Shown here: in pieces, positions 46,307 through 53,996 of the stretch | How the letters are laid out: each line of letters opens with the position of its first letter | Numbering within the stretch: position 1 is the stretch's first letter | NCBI GenBank assembly: GCA_028279405.1 | Contig: JANQNU010000065.1 | Span: 1 to 64,000, forward strand | Direction: 5' to 3' | From: Phycisphaerae bacterium | GTDB lineage: Bacteria > Planctomycetota > Phycisphaerae > UBA1845 > Fen-1342 | DNA length: 64,000 bases | Program-made: the position numbers and the translations under genes | The notes under the pieces: generated by a model | What the model was told of the DNA's origin: nothing | What the model saw: only the letters and a program-made list of their open reading frames with translations | Databases searched by the model: none

Positions 46307-47029
46307 TCAAGCGATGCTGCCGGCATTTCGCTGTGATTCCGTCGCCGATCGAACTGCCTGAATCGGTCCGAACAGCAGCCATAACAATAAGAGCCCTTCG
46401 CCGGCCAATGCGGGAACGAACATCGCCAGCATGACGACCGATTCGTTCGCCAAGAAGAACTCGGGAGCCAACAGCGTACCCAGTCCGTGACCGACGTAGG
46501 CCAACCCGGCCAGTGCGACCAGCGCGCCGATCGCGGTCGGTAGCGGGCGGGTCCGCGCAATCAGCAGGCCTAGCAACAGGAGGTGCACGCCGAAGAAGAC
46601 CAGCGTCAGCGTGAACCCCAGGTGGTAGCGGGCAACCTCTTGCGCGACAAGCACGGACTGGAGCGCCGGGTCGTCGGCTGGGGCGGTGGCAAGCTGGACC
46701 GCGGCCGGCAGATGCAAGATCACCACGAATTGCGCGACGGTGTACGTGAGCCGAAACAACGTGCTGAGCGCGTTGAGCGCGGACGCTGCCGGTGCGATCA
46801 GGCGATAGAGCGCCCACGCCACGTACACGTCAGCGCCCGTCACGACGAGTAGCTCGGCCGTCGCGAGCCGTACCGTTCCGGCCTGCTCCCGAACGAAGCG
46901 TAGCAGTCCCTCAGGGTCGTCGGTGGCCGGCGCGGGACCCAGCAGGCCAAGGTTGGCATGCAGCGCCAGCGCGAAGATCACGGCATAACCGACCCCCGCC
47001 AGTCGCGCGAATTTCGTTTCCTCGGTCAT
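46307..47029 (-). CDS. DUF4386 family membrane protein
   Basis: 240 residues, about seven hydrophobic helices. Family features are the N-terminal KFARLAGVGYAVIFA, FRLTYTVAQF in the third helix, and LVFFGVHLLLLGLLIARTRPLPTAIG toward the end. Function of DUF4386 is unknown. ATG 47029 gives the usual family length; the reading to 47080 adds a charged non-conserved start. The gene lies between the truncated repeat copy C and the diverged copy D, which suggests insertion by recombination at the tRNA-Ser repeats. Confidence 0.75.
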   Translation of the reverse strand: MTEETKFARLAGVGYAVIFALALHANLGLLGPAPATDDPEGLLRFVREQAGTVRLATAELLVVTGADVYVAWALYRLIAPAASALNALSTLFRLTYTVAQFVVILHLPAAVQLATAPADDPALQSVLVAQEVARYHLGFTLTLVFFGVHLLLLGLLIARTRPLPTAIGALVALAGLAYVGHGLGTLLAPEFFLANESVVMLAMFVPALAGEGLLLLWLLFGPIQAVRSATESQRNAGSIA

Positions 47030-47193
47030 GACGATCGAACTCCGTTCCTTCGCACGCGATCGACCTGACCCTGCCGCCAAACATGGAGATCAAGCGGTTC
47101 GCCACCAACGATTCAGCAGCGGGATCATATCGGTGAACGCCTGAACGGGCAGGGCGCTTCGTGTCGGAACATGTCTGGCCAGATGCAGGCGGT

Positions 47194-47243
47194 GATCGTC
47201 GCAGCACCCGGTAGGGGGCCGCGCAACGATTCCTACCTTTCCG
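47194..47243 (+). repeat. Diverged repeat copy D next to another tRNA-like tail
   Basis: GATCGTCGCAGCACCCGG and TAGGGGGCCGCGCAACG match the 3' half of the copy A insert, and the following ATTCCTACCTTTCC has the form of a tRNA T-arm/acceptor 3' strand but from a different tRNA than tRNA-Ser. It has no upstream half. The rest of the 47030-47357 gap shows no gene. Confidence 0.5.
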
Positions 47244-47357
47244 GTCGAGTAGATCGCTTTGGGCGACTAGTGCCTGCCGAAGAACTCGGCGGTTCTCCGC
47301 GGGTCGTCGCCGAGATCAAAGATCACGGAGCAGACGGACCACCACCAGTGATCACTG

Positions 47358-48188
47358 TCAGCTTGTTTCTCTGCGTGAGTCTCCAAGGTGCTTGGAGCAC
47401 AGATCACTATGCTCTTGAATCCATGAACTGGAATCGAATCCGTATCGTTCTTGGAACGCAACCGTCTCCGTTTCCATCATGTAGCCATAGTTCTGATTGA
47501 GAAGAAGTCCCAGTACCGGCGTTTCCGATGAAAGATACTCTCCAATACAGGATTTCAAGATGTAGTAATCCGTATTTTCCTTTGCCCCTCCCCACTTCAT
47601 TCGGAGCTCTGAGCTCCGGGCAACGAGAGGATCATTGGCCAAGCGGTTACTCTTCTTCGCGTTGTGCAACATTCTCAACGTACCATGTGGAGGCATACCG
47701 AAGGCCCAGTTGGACGCGAATGTGCGGATTGCCGCCTCAGCGCTACCCTCGTGGTCGCCAATCCGTCGAAGTTGTCTTGCGAGAAAAAACCAATACTCCG
47801 AGCATTCCGGGAAATCCGTGCAGATCGCTTGTAAGTTCGGAATGACCTCTGCGGGATCGTCTTGCACCAGCGCCTTCATCTTCCGAAATCTCGTGGTTAC
47901 CAGAAGGGGATCCTCGACTGGGACATCTCCTCGCGTCCAATCGTTGGAATCCAGCCACCGCAGAAAGACAGAAAGACGGGAGAAGGCGACCTCGATGGCC
48001 CACTCGTCATGCAACATGTCACAGACAATCGGCTCCTGACCTTCGCGACCGTATGGCCAATACAGACCGAAGTAGTCTCCGTTGCCCCCCTCAGCTTCCA
48101 AGACCGGCTTGAATCCAAGAGGAGGGTATGCGCCTCCGATCTCATCTTCGGCGAGCGAGAGCTTTTCAATCCCCTCTGCCAATTTCAT
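47358..48188 (-). CDS. SMI1/KNR4-like protein with helical repeat region, low GC
   Basis: 276 residues. The N-terminal 90 residues, with GDYFGLYWPYGREGQEPIVC and FSRLSVFLRWLD, resemble the C-terminal part of SMI1/KNR4 (SUKH) domains, which often act as immunity proteins; the remainder is helical with a TPR-like unit (YWFFLARQLRRIGDHEGSAE). Base composition is visibly poorer in GC than all neighbours, and there is no clear ribosome-binding site, both signs of recent transfer. No partner toxin is present. SUKH assignment is tentative. Confidence 0.5.
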   Translation of the reverse strand: MKLAEGIEKLSLAEDEIGGAYPPLGFKPVLEAEGGNGDYFGLYWPYGREGQEPIVCDMLHDEWAIEVAFSRLSVFLRWLDSNDWTRGDVPVEDPLLVTTRFRKMKALVQDDPAEVIPNLQAICTDFPECSEYWFFLARQLRRIGDHEGSAEAAIRTFASNWAFGMPPHGTLRMLHNAKKSNRLANDPLVARSSELRMKWGGAKENTDYYILKSCIGEYLSSETPVLGLLLNQNYGYMMETETVAFQERYGFDSSSWIQEHSDLCSKHLGDSRRETS

Positions 48189-48263
48189 TGGTGCTGACTA
48201 TAACTCTAATTCGACAGGTCCGTGCAAAACCAGTGGCCTACGTGCCCGAACCCGAAGAGTCAA

Positions 48264-49004
48264 CTATCGTTGATAGAAGGGGGCCGTACCTTCGAAATAC
48301 TCGTCCAGCGGACCATGGCCGGTCATCTGGACGAAACTCACCGGCGGGTCGGGGACGTCGACTTCGCTCGCGACCAAGCCCACTTCACCAACCAGGCGGT
48401 CCCAATCTCCGGTCGCCTGCAGCGCGATCAGTGTATGCGGCCGTTCGTCCTGTGCGGGGTTGTAGAAATGCGCCAGGAAGGCACGCTGCACCTGCTCCGA
48501 CTGCCGGAACAGCCGCGCCAAGGCGTCGACCAATTCCTGAGGATAGTTGGCCGGCTCGCCGATCATCACCTCCGTCGGCTCCTCCACGGTGTGCGGTTGC
48601 GCCGGCTGGAGAATCGAACCATCCAGAATGGCCGCGATTTCGTTGGGTGCGAAGTCCTTTCCGTAGTCGGACCGCGGGTTCAACACCAGCGCAGCGCCTT
48701 GCGTGATCCGCATCAACTCGAGCGCGTTCAACCGCAGATATGACGCTTCCGCACGAATGAACGCTTCGAGCCGTGGCAACGACGAGAACATCGGGACAAC
48801 AGTCGTGCCTTCGCGGTCCCAGGTCTGGAGCCGCAGGGTCTCGCCGGCATGCAGTCGGTGTTCGCCGGTGGCTGTCGACACCCGGTCCTGAAGGACGAAG
48901 ACGTCCGCCGCAGTCAGGTTCCGGTAAAACTCTGGCCGCTGTGCGGGATCGTGCGCAGCCGCCACCAGTGCCCGTTCCAGCTCGTTGGTAGGTTCGAATC
49001 CCAT
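48264..49004 (-). CDS. SseB family protein
   Basis: 246 residues with both SseB domains: an N-terminal half with AADVFVLQDR and TTVVPMFSSLPRLEAFI, then NPRSDYGKDFAPNEIAAIL, and a C-terminal half with AFLAHFYNPAQDERPHTLIAL. SseB proteins are linked to enhanced serine sensitivity and, in some bacteria, to secretion chaperoning; the function is not settled. GGAGG lies upstream of ATG 49004. Confidence 0.75.
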   Translation of the reverse strand: MGFEPTNELERALVAAAHDPAQRPEFYRNLTAADVFVLQDRVSTATGEHRLHAGETLRLQTWDREGTTVVPMFSSLPRLEAFIRAEASYLRLNALELMRITQGAALVLNPRSDYGKDFAPNEIAAILDGSILQPAQPHTVEEPTEVMIGEPANYPQELVDALARLFRQSEQVQRAFLAHFYNPAQDERPHTLIALQATGDWDRLVGEVGLVASEVDVPDPPVSFVQMTGHGPLDEYFEGTAPFYQR

Positions 49005-49107
49005 AACCGCAAATCCTCCGATCGGCAGTAGAACTCGAACGGTGTATCGGCCCGATCGGTGTCAACCTTCAATTGGTGAGAGCCTGAGGCGCCTCCACGG
49101 CGGTGAG

Positions 49108-50151
49108 TCAGCGTACCGCCCTGATCTGCTCCCGTAGCATGGCCTCGGTTTGTACGCCTTGGCCCATCCCGCGATACGCGATCGTTCCGTCCGAGCCGAT
49201 CACGACGATCGTAGGCGTCGGTCGTACGGCGTAGTCCGACCAAGCTGCGTTAGAGATGACGTGCTCGAATCCAGGGCAGATCTGCTCGCGCGTTCGGCGT
49301 GCAAGATCGTGTGTCTGGCTCACGGCGATGAAGCGGACAGACGGATCGTCTGCGTAGTCCGCCTGAACACGCTGCATGCCGGCCGCGATGAGTTGGCAGC
49401 CGGCGCATTCGGCGTGACAGAAGACAAGCACGTTGGTCGCACCGTCGACGACCAGATCGACGGCCTCATCGGTGCCGAGCGAGCGGCCCGCTGTGCGCGG
49501 CGCGGGAAAGCCGGTCGTGACTGGCGCGCGGTCGGTGGCCTGCAAGCGCGCCTGTCGTTCGTCATAGTCGATCATCAGATCCCAGGACGATCCGCCCAAT
49601 GCGATCGGACTGTCACTAGCGAGAAATGACTCAAAGACGCCGTCGAGATCGGTATCCACGAACAAGATGCTATTGGCGCCGAACCGAAGCGCGCCGAGGG
49701 CCAGATCCTCGCCGCCGTGCTCGAGGCGCGCCGTCCAAAGTTCCCGGACAAGGTATTCGCTTTCGGGGCCCGCGTTGCAGATCTCCACGAGCACGCGCTC
49801 GCTTCCGAACTGCAGGCGGTGCTCCGTTGTCGCGCCGCGTTTCAATTCAGCCGCCTCGAAGCGACCGTTCCGATCGCGATCCACGCCCGTGCGGGCAGTG
49901 TCGTCCGTGTCGTCACGGCGCACTTCGAATTCTTCGCCCCGGGCCTGCACGACACCAACCCGCGTACCGGCGGAGTCGGCGGGCTCGAAGGAGATCGAGG
50001 ATCGGATTCCGTATAGAGCCACCTGTTCCTGACCGAACTCGATCGGAATCAAGTCGCTCTCCAGCGCCCGGACTTCGGCACTCTGTCGTGTCGCGTCCGT
50101 GGTACGGCAACCCGTGACGCAAGCAAGAACAATGATGACCACAGATCTCAT
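49108..50151 (-). CDS. Lipoprotein with C-terminal thioredoxin-like domain
   Basis: 347 residues. A lipobox VLACVTGC is followed by a domain of about 190 residues without recognised family that includes an EF-hand-like loop (DRDRNGRFEAAEL). The last 120 residues are thioredoxin-like, with the redox CxxC in HAECAGC and the cis-proline VRPTPTIVVIGSDG. Likely a membrane-tethered thiol-disulphide protein of the TlpA/ResA kind. CGGAG precedes the ATG. Confidence 0.7.
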   Translation of the reverse strand: MRSVVIIVLACVTGCRTTDATRQSAEVRALESDLIPIEFGQEQVALYGIRSSISFEPADSAGTRVGVVQARGEEFEVRRDDTDDTARTGVDRDRNGRFEAAELKRGATTEHRLQFGSERVLVEICNAGPESEYLVRELWTARLEHGGEDLALGALRFGANSILFVDTDLDGVFESFLASDSPIALGGSSWDLMIDYDERQARLQATDRAPVTTGFPAPRTAGRSLGTDEAVDLVVDGATNVLVFCHAECAGCQLIAAGMQRVQADYADDPSVRFIAVSQTHDLARRTREQICPGFEHVISNAAWSDYAVRPTPTIVVIGSDGTIAYRGMGQGVQTEAMLREQIRAVR

Positions 50152-50245
50152 ACCGCGGACTCCGTTTCGATGGCGTTGATGTCGCGTGTCCGGATGAAGG
50201 AAACGTCTCAGTATACGCGCAGGTAACGATCGGCGTCGCGCATCG

Positions 50246-50272
50246 TTGACTTTTGCGCGCCGCGGCTATCAT
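50246..50272 (+). promoter_or_regulatory. Candidate promoter of the baeRF gene
   Basis: TTGACT (50246-50251), 15 bp, TATCAT (50267-50272). Short spacing, good boxes. It would give a leader of about 170 nt. Confidence 0.35.
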
Positions 50273-50449
50273 CCGGATAGGACGTTCAGCAAGGGCGTCA
50301 CACTGCACGAAACCGGTGCGCCGCCCGACGAGGGGGCGGCACTCGACGCTGATCCTTGGGCACGCCGGCGTCGAGTCTATCGAGAATCAACAGCACGGCA
50401 CGCAAGGGCGCGTCACCCGACGGCGACGTGCACAGGGAGGTACCGCGCG

Positions 50450-51589
50450 ATGGAACTCAAGAACCTTCAGAAACATGTCCAGACGCTGGCAACGCTCTCG
50501 GAAACGGAATCGCCGGTCATCAGTTGCTACCTGCGCCTCGACGAAGGACGCATTGCGGATCGTAACTTCCTCGACGGCACGTTCGGCTCGCTCCGACAGG
50601 GGCTGACGGGCGACGCGCGACGTTCGTTTGATGAGGCCGTCGCGCGAATCGAGTCTTACCTCGCACGGGAGCTGATGGTCGAGGCGGAGGGGATTGCACT
50701 CTTCTCCCGCGCCGGTAGCGATCCGTTCTTTCTGCCGTTGCAGTTCCGCGTCCCGCTACCGAACTGGGTTGCTTCCGATACGACCCCGAACATCTATCAC
50801 CTTGTCGAGCTCAAGGACAACTATCACCGCTACGTCGTGATGATCGCCGCCCACGATAGCGTCCGGATTCTGGAGGTGAACCTCGGCGAAGTCACGGAAG
50901 GGCTATGGCAACAACGACCGGAGCTTCGGCGCCGTGTCGGGCGCGAATGGTCGAAGGCACACTATCAGGATCATCGGCGGGAGCGCGAGCAGCGTTTCAT
51001 CAAGGAGCAGATCCGGGTTCTGGATCACCTGATGTCCGCCGGCGGTTATACGCATCTGGTGCTGGCCGGGCACTCGACGGTGACAGCTCCGGTTCGCGAG
51101 CTGCTCCCGAAGCATCTGGCGAGCAAACTCGTAGACGTCGTGCCGGCGTCATCCCGGATGCCAGTCGCGGATGTCGTTCGCGCAACGATAGCGGCGTTCG
51201 TCGAGGCCGAGGAGCGCGAGTCTCGTAGTGTGGCCGAGCGGCTCGACCGACAGCTGCGCACCGGCGGTCTCGCCGTCTCCGGGACCGGCCCGACGCTGGA
51301 CGCGCTACGCTCGGAACGCGCCGATACGCTGGTGTTGGCCAGTGACTATTCGCCAGGCCGCGGATGGGCGTGTACGGAATGTGGCCGGATGGCCGAGGGA
51401 GCGGTACCGACGGCCTGTCCGGACTGCGCCGCAACCGCGATTCAGGAGATCGACATTCGGGAGGCAGTTGTCCGGCTGGCCGAGCAGCAGGGGCGTCCAG
51501 TCGAAGTCGTCAACGAGAGTGCGGCACTCCAGCGTCGCGGCGGCGTCGGGTGCCTGCTCCGCTATCGCAGCGCTGAGGATTACGCTTAG
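50450..51589 (+). CDS. Bacterial archaeo-eukaryotic release factor (baeRF) family protein
   Basis: 379 residues related to eRF1/Pelota/Vms1 domains 2 and 3, probably baeRF family 10. The N-terminal part starts SPVISCYLRLDEGR; the central part has HRREREQRFIKEQ and THLVLAGHSTVTAPV; the C-terminal part has LVLASDYSPGRGWACTECG with a second CPDC pair forming a small zinc site, and LQRRGGVGCLLRY. No GGQ motif is present, so peptide release in the classical way is unlikely. AGGGAGG precedes ATG 50450. Related bacterial proteins are suspected ribosome-rescue or tRNA-cleaving factors (inference). Confidence 0.65.
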   Translation: MELKNLQKHVQTLATLSETESPVISCYLRLDEGRIADRNFLDGTFGSLRQGLTGDARRSFDEAVARIESYLARELMVEAEGIALFSRAGSDPFFLPLQFRVPLPNWVASDTTPNIYHLVELKDNYHRYVVMIAAHDSVRILEVNLGEVTEGLWQQRPELRRRVGREWSKAHYQDHRREREQRFIKEQIRVLDHLMSAGGYTHLVLAGHSTVTAPVRELLPKHLASKLVDVVPASSRMPVADVVRATIAAFVEAEERESRSVAERLDRQLRTGGLAVSGTGPTLDALRSERADTLVLASDYSPGRGWACTECGRMAEGAVPTACPDCAATAIQEIDIREAVVRLAEQQGRPVEVVNESAALQRRGGVGCLLRYRSAEDYA

Positions 51590-51626
51590 GACCGCCCAGC
51601 GACCTTGCCCGGGGTGCGGATTTTCC

Positions 51627-51655
51627 TTGCCTGACAGGCGCGTTGCGACTACGAT
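51627..51655 (+). promoter_or_regulatory. Promoter of the small envelope-protein cluster
   Basis: TTGCCT (51627-51632), an exact 17-bp spacer and TACGAT (51650-51655), 45 bp before ATG 51701. Confidence 0.55.
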
Positions 51656-51700
51656 TTCTCGGTGAATGTCCTTCCGAATGAAGCAATGGAGCAGAATCGG

Positions 51701-51931
51701 ATGTCGCTTCGACGCATGCCTTGGATTTCGGCACTAACACTGACGTTTGCCCTGCTGGTCGCGTGTGTCGAGCCGGCACTCGCACAAGAGGATCTCGGTC
51801 CGTACTACGGGAAGGGGATCCAGACGGTGCAGGAAAGCAAACCGTGGCTGCAATGGCTCGTCGGAACCCTGCTGATTGCGGCCTGTGTACTGGCTGCGAT
51901 CAAGAACCCCCACCGAACCCATTTGGACTAG
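51701..51931 (+). CDS. Small exported membrane protein
   Basis: 76 residues: signal peptide (ALTLTFALLVACVEPALA), a short polar stretch (QEDLGPYYGKGIQTVQ) and one membrane helix (WLVGTLLIAACVLAAI) with a basic end. ATG 51701 has GGAG 9 nt upstream; longer in-frame starts (51662 GTG, 51686) lack this. First gene of a four-gene plus-strand cluster of small envelope proteins. No family recognised. Confidence 0.6.
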   Translation: MSLRRMPWISALTLTFALLVACVEPALAQEDLGPYYGKGIQTVQESKPWLQWLVGTLLIAACVLAAIKNPHRTHLD

Positions 51932-51969
51932 TCCGCTCCCAAAAAAGTTGTACCGTTAGGGGAGTGCCC

Positions 51970-52251
51970 ATGCGAAAGACGACGCTGCTTGCGACGCTCG
52001 TTGCCCTGAACCTCGGCCTCTTCGCCGGGATCGTCATGATCGCCTACCAGCCCACGCCGGCCTATGCGCAGGCGGCGGCGCTGTCCGGCAACTACATGAT
52101 GGTGACCGGCGAGATCCAGAACGAGTACGACGCGATTTATATGATTGACCTGCGCGAGCGAATCCTGCATTCGTTCATCTATGAGAGAGGTCGGCGGCGG
52201 CTGATGTACACCGATTCGCGCGACCTCGAACGGGATTTTCGTAACAACTGA
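51970..52251 (+). CDS. Small exported protein, paralogue 1
   Basis: 93 residues from ATG 51970 (AGGGGAG upstream). A signal or anchor helix (LVALNLGLFAGIVMIA) precedes a mature domain of about 55 residues: SGNYMMVTGEIQNEYDAIYM, then IDLRERILHSFIYERGRRRL. This matches the next gene in pattern (GxYxM...Q...IDxxxERxxxxxY). The pattern could be a tiny beta-domain. No family recognised. Confidence 0.6.
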   Translation: MRKTTLLATLVALNLGLFAGIVMIAYQPTPAYAQAAALSGNYMMVTGEIQNEYDAIYMIDLRERILHSFIYERGRRRLMYTDSRDLERDFRNN

Positions 52252-52278
52252 CCGACACCGGTCGGTGGGAGTGATTCC

Positions 52279-52632
52279 ATGCAGGCTTCTTCCGAATCCT
52301 CGCAGACGGTCGATACCCGGACGTTCACCATCGGCGTCCTGAGTGTCACGGCGACGGTTCTGTTCGTCGGCCTGATGATGCTGATGATGCAGCCACCGAC
52401 GGCGAATGCGATCGGCATGAACGATCGCGGCGGCGACTACATCATGTGCACGCAGCAGTTGACCACGTCTCAGGAAGGTTTGCTGGTCATCGATGCCGCC
52501 GCCGAGCGAATGATCCTGTACGCCTACGATTTCAACCAGCGCCGGATGCAGATGTTCGACGGGTTCGAGTTGAATCGTCTGCTGAAGCGCCCGCCGCCGG
52601 CCGTCAAGGATCAGGGGACGCGCCGCCGATAG
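52279..52632 (+). CDS. Small exported protein, paralogue 2
   Basis: 117 residues. A longer cytoplasmic start, a helix (LSVTATVLFVGLMMLMM), then GGDYIMCTQQLTTSQEGLLV and IDAAAERMILYAYDFNQRR, the same small domain as paralogue 1, and a basic tail (RLLKRPPPAVKDQGTRRR). It follows paralogue 1 by 27 bp. Tandem duplication is the simplest origin. Confidence 0.6.
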   Translation: MQASSESSQTVDTRTFTIGVLSVTATVLFVGLMMLMMQPPTANAIGMNDRGGDYIMCTQQLTTSQEGLLVIDAAAERMILYAYDFNQRRMQMFDGFELNRLLKRPPPAVKDQGTRRR

Positions 52633-52673
52633 GGGCCGTCGCGCTGATCCCGGCTTTCAAGGAGGGAATGGCC

Positions 52674-53303
52674 ATGGCACGATCGGGAGGCCCGATACGT
52701 CGCTCGTTCTTCCTCCTCTCGGTGCTGACCATTCCCGTATTGCTTGGCGGCTGTCCCTTTCCTGTAGAAAACGCGCTCACCGGTACCTGGATATTGAGCC
52801 GCGGCGCGCTGCGCGCAACCTTTACCTTTACTGCCGCTGACGGGGACGACGTCCTGCAACGAAGTGATGGCAACACGCTCGAACCGGTCGATCCGGAAGC
52901 GTTCCCGGAGGCGTTGCGACCACTGGCGGAGTCCTGGAACCAGCGTCTGTCCGACGTCAACGCCGCTATTGAGGCAGCCTTGCCCGACCAGGTGACGGTT
53001 TCGTTCCCGCAACCGAGGGTCATCCGAGTCGCCGACGCGGCGAATGCCAGTAGCGCCGGCAGCGGCTTGATCAACGAAGCGAACGAGTTCGTCTTCATCG
53101 GCGACCTCTCCGGCGACGCCACCGGCGACGATACAGGCGGCGGCGTGGCCCTCGAGCTTGCCACGATTACCGGCAGCTTCGAAGACACCGATCGTCTCTC
53201 CGGCCGCGTGACGCGGATTCAAACGCTCGCGTCGGGCCAAGGCGATTCGGCCGTGATCCTGACCATCGATATCACTGTGGAGTTCACAGGCGAGCGCTCA
53301 TAG
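52674..53303 (+). CDS. Small lipoprotein
   Basis: 209 residues with a lipoprotein signal ending LLGGCPF. The mature domain begins with LTGTWILSRGALRATFTF, a lipocalin-like or beta-barrel-like opening strand, and ends with ILTIDITVEFTG. AAGGAGGG lies upstream of ATG 52674 at good spacing (an ATG at 52668 is too close). Last of the small envelope-protein cluster, 42 bp behind paralogue 2. Confidence 0.6.
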   Translation: MARSGGPIRRSFFLLSVLTIPVLLGGCPFPVENALTGTWILSRGALRATFTFTAADGDDVLQRSDGNTLEPVDPEAFPEALRPLAESWNQRLSDVNAAIEAALPDQVTVSFPQPRVIRVADAANASSAGSGLINEANEFVFIGDLSGDATGDDTGGGVALELATITGSFEDTDRLSGRVTRIQTLASGQGDSAVILTIDITVEFTGERS

Positions 53304-53326
53304 CAGCGACGAGCCGGGGGGCAAAC

Positions 53327-53776
53327 GTGACGGCCACGCAATGTCCGATCTGTTTCGGCACACTCGAAGTCCGTGACGTCGCACCGTGTGCAGACTGCGG
53401 TCATATGTGCGAAGAAATCGAGCATCTTCGTCAGCGTGTGCACACCTACACCGAGTTGGAAGTCATCAGTGAGCAGCGACTCATCCTGTGTGATTTCTGC
53501 CGGGTCGACTTTTATTCATACGACCCAGCTTACTTCGGTCTTGGGTCCCGCCGCGAATTGGGACGATTTGCCGACGAGATGCGGCTGATCCGTCAATTGC
53601 ACGAGCCTTCACTCGGCAAAGACGGCTACTGTCCATCTTGCGATAGACGCCTTGTATTCCTGAAGTTGCCGCTGTTCGCGCTCATATGGGCGGCGGGGGC
53701 GATTGATCACGGGCTGCCAAACCCCCGCAGGGACTGGCACATCCACAAATGTGGCGGCGGCATCACGGAAGGCTGA
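53327..53776 (+). CDS. Hypothetical protein with several zinc-knuckle motifs
   Basis: 149 residues (GTG start, GGGGGG upstream). Three cysteine pairs are visible: CPICFGTL with CADCGHMC, CDFC, and CPSCDRR, plus a histidine/cysteine tail (HIHKCGGG). These look like zinc ribbons of a small adaptor. A hydrophobic stretch (LPLFALIWAAGAI) is present near the end. No family recognised. GC is slightly below neighbours. Confidence 0.5.
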   Translation: MTATQCPICFGTLEVRDVAPCADCGHMCEEIEHLRQRVHTYTELEVISEQRLILCDFCRVDFYSYDPAYFGLGSRRELGRFADEMRLIRQLHEPSLGKDGYCPSCDRRLVFLKLPLFALIWAAGAIDHGLPNPRRDWHIHKCGGGITEG

Positions 53777-53815
53777 CAGCGGGGCCCTTTCCGCCTCTGA
53801 CCCTCAAAGTCCTAT

Positions 53816-53964
53816 AACATATATTATGTTGCGTTTAAGGTCTGGTTCAAAGTTGGCTCCGTCACAGGCCGGGTTTGACGCCCAAGCCTAGCGAACCGGA
53901 TTTCCCAGTAGCGGAGTTGTCCAACTCGCGACCCTCTTCTAGGTAGCCCTGCGGTGAGGGTCGC
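53816..53964. repeat. Inverted repeats between convergent genes
   Basis: AACATA-TAT-TATGTT (53816-53830), GAGTT/AACTC (53914-53927 region) and GCGACCCTC/GAGGGTCGC (53928-53936 and 53956-53964) fill the 220-bp gap between the zinc-knuckle gene and the 3' end of the GGDEF-EAL gene. The last is a plausible bidirectional stop without T-run. Confidence 0.45.
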
Positions 53965-53996
53965 GGGTGCGGTGGCGGGTGCCGTCGCGTCCGATT

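Noticed and set aside
47358-48188. Toxin-immunity pair
   Set aside because: The SMI1-like protein has no adjacent toxin or polymorphic-toxin gene, so only the single gene is reported.
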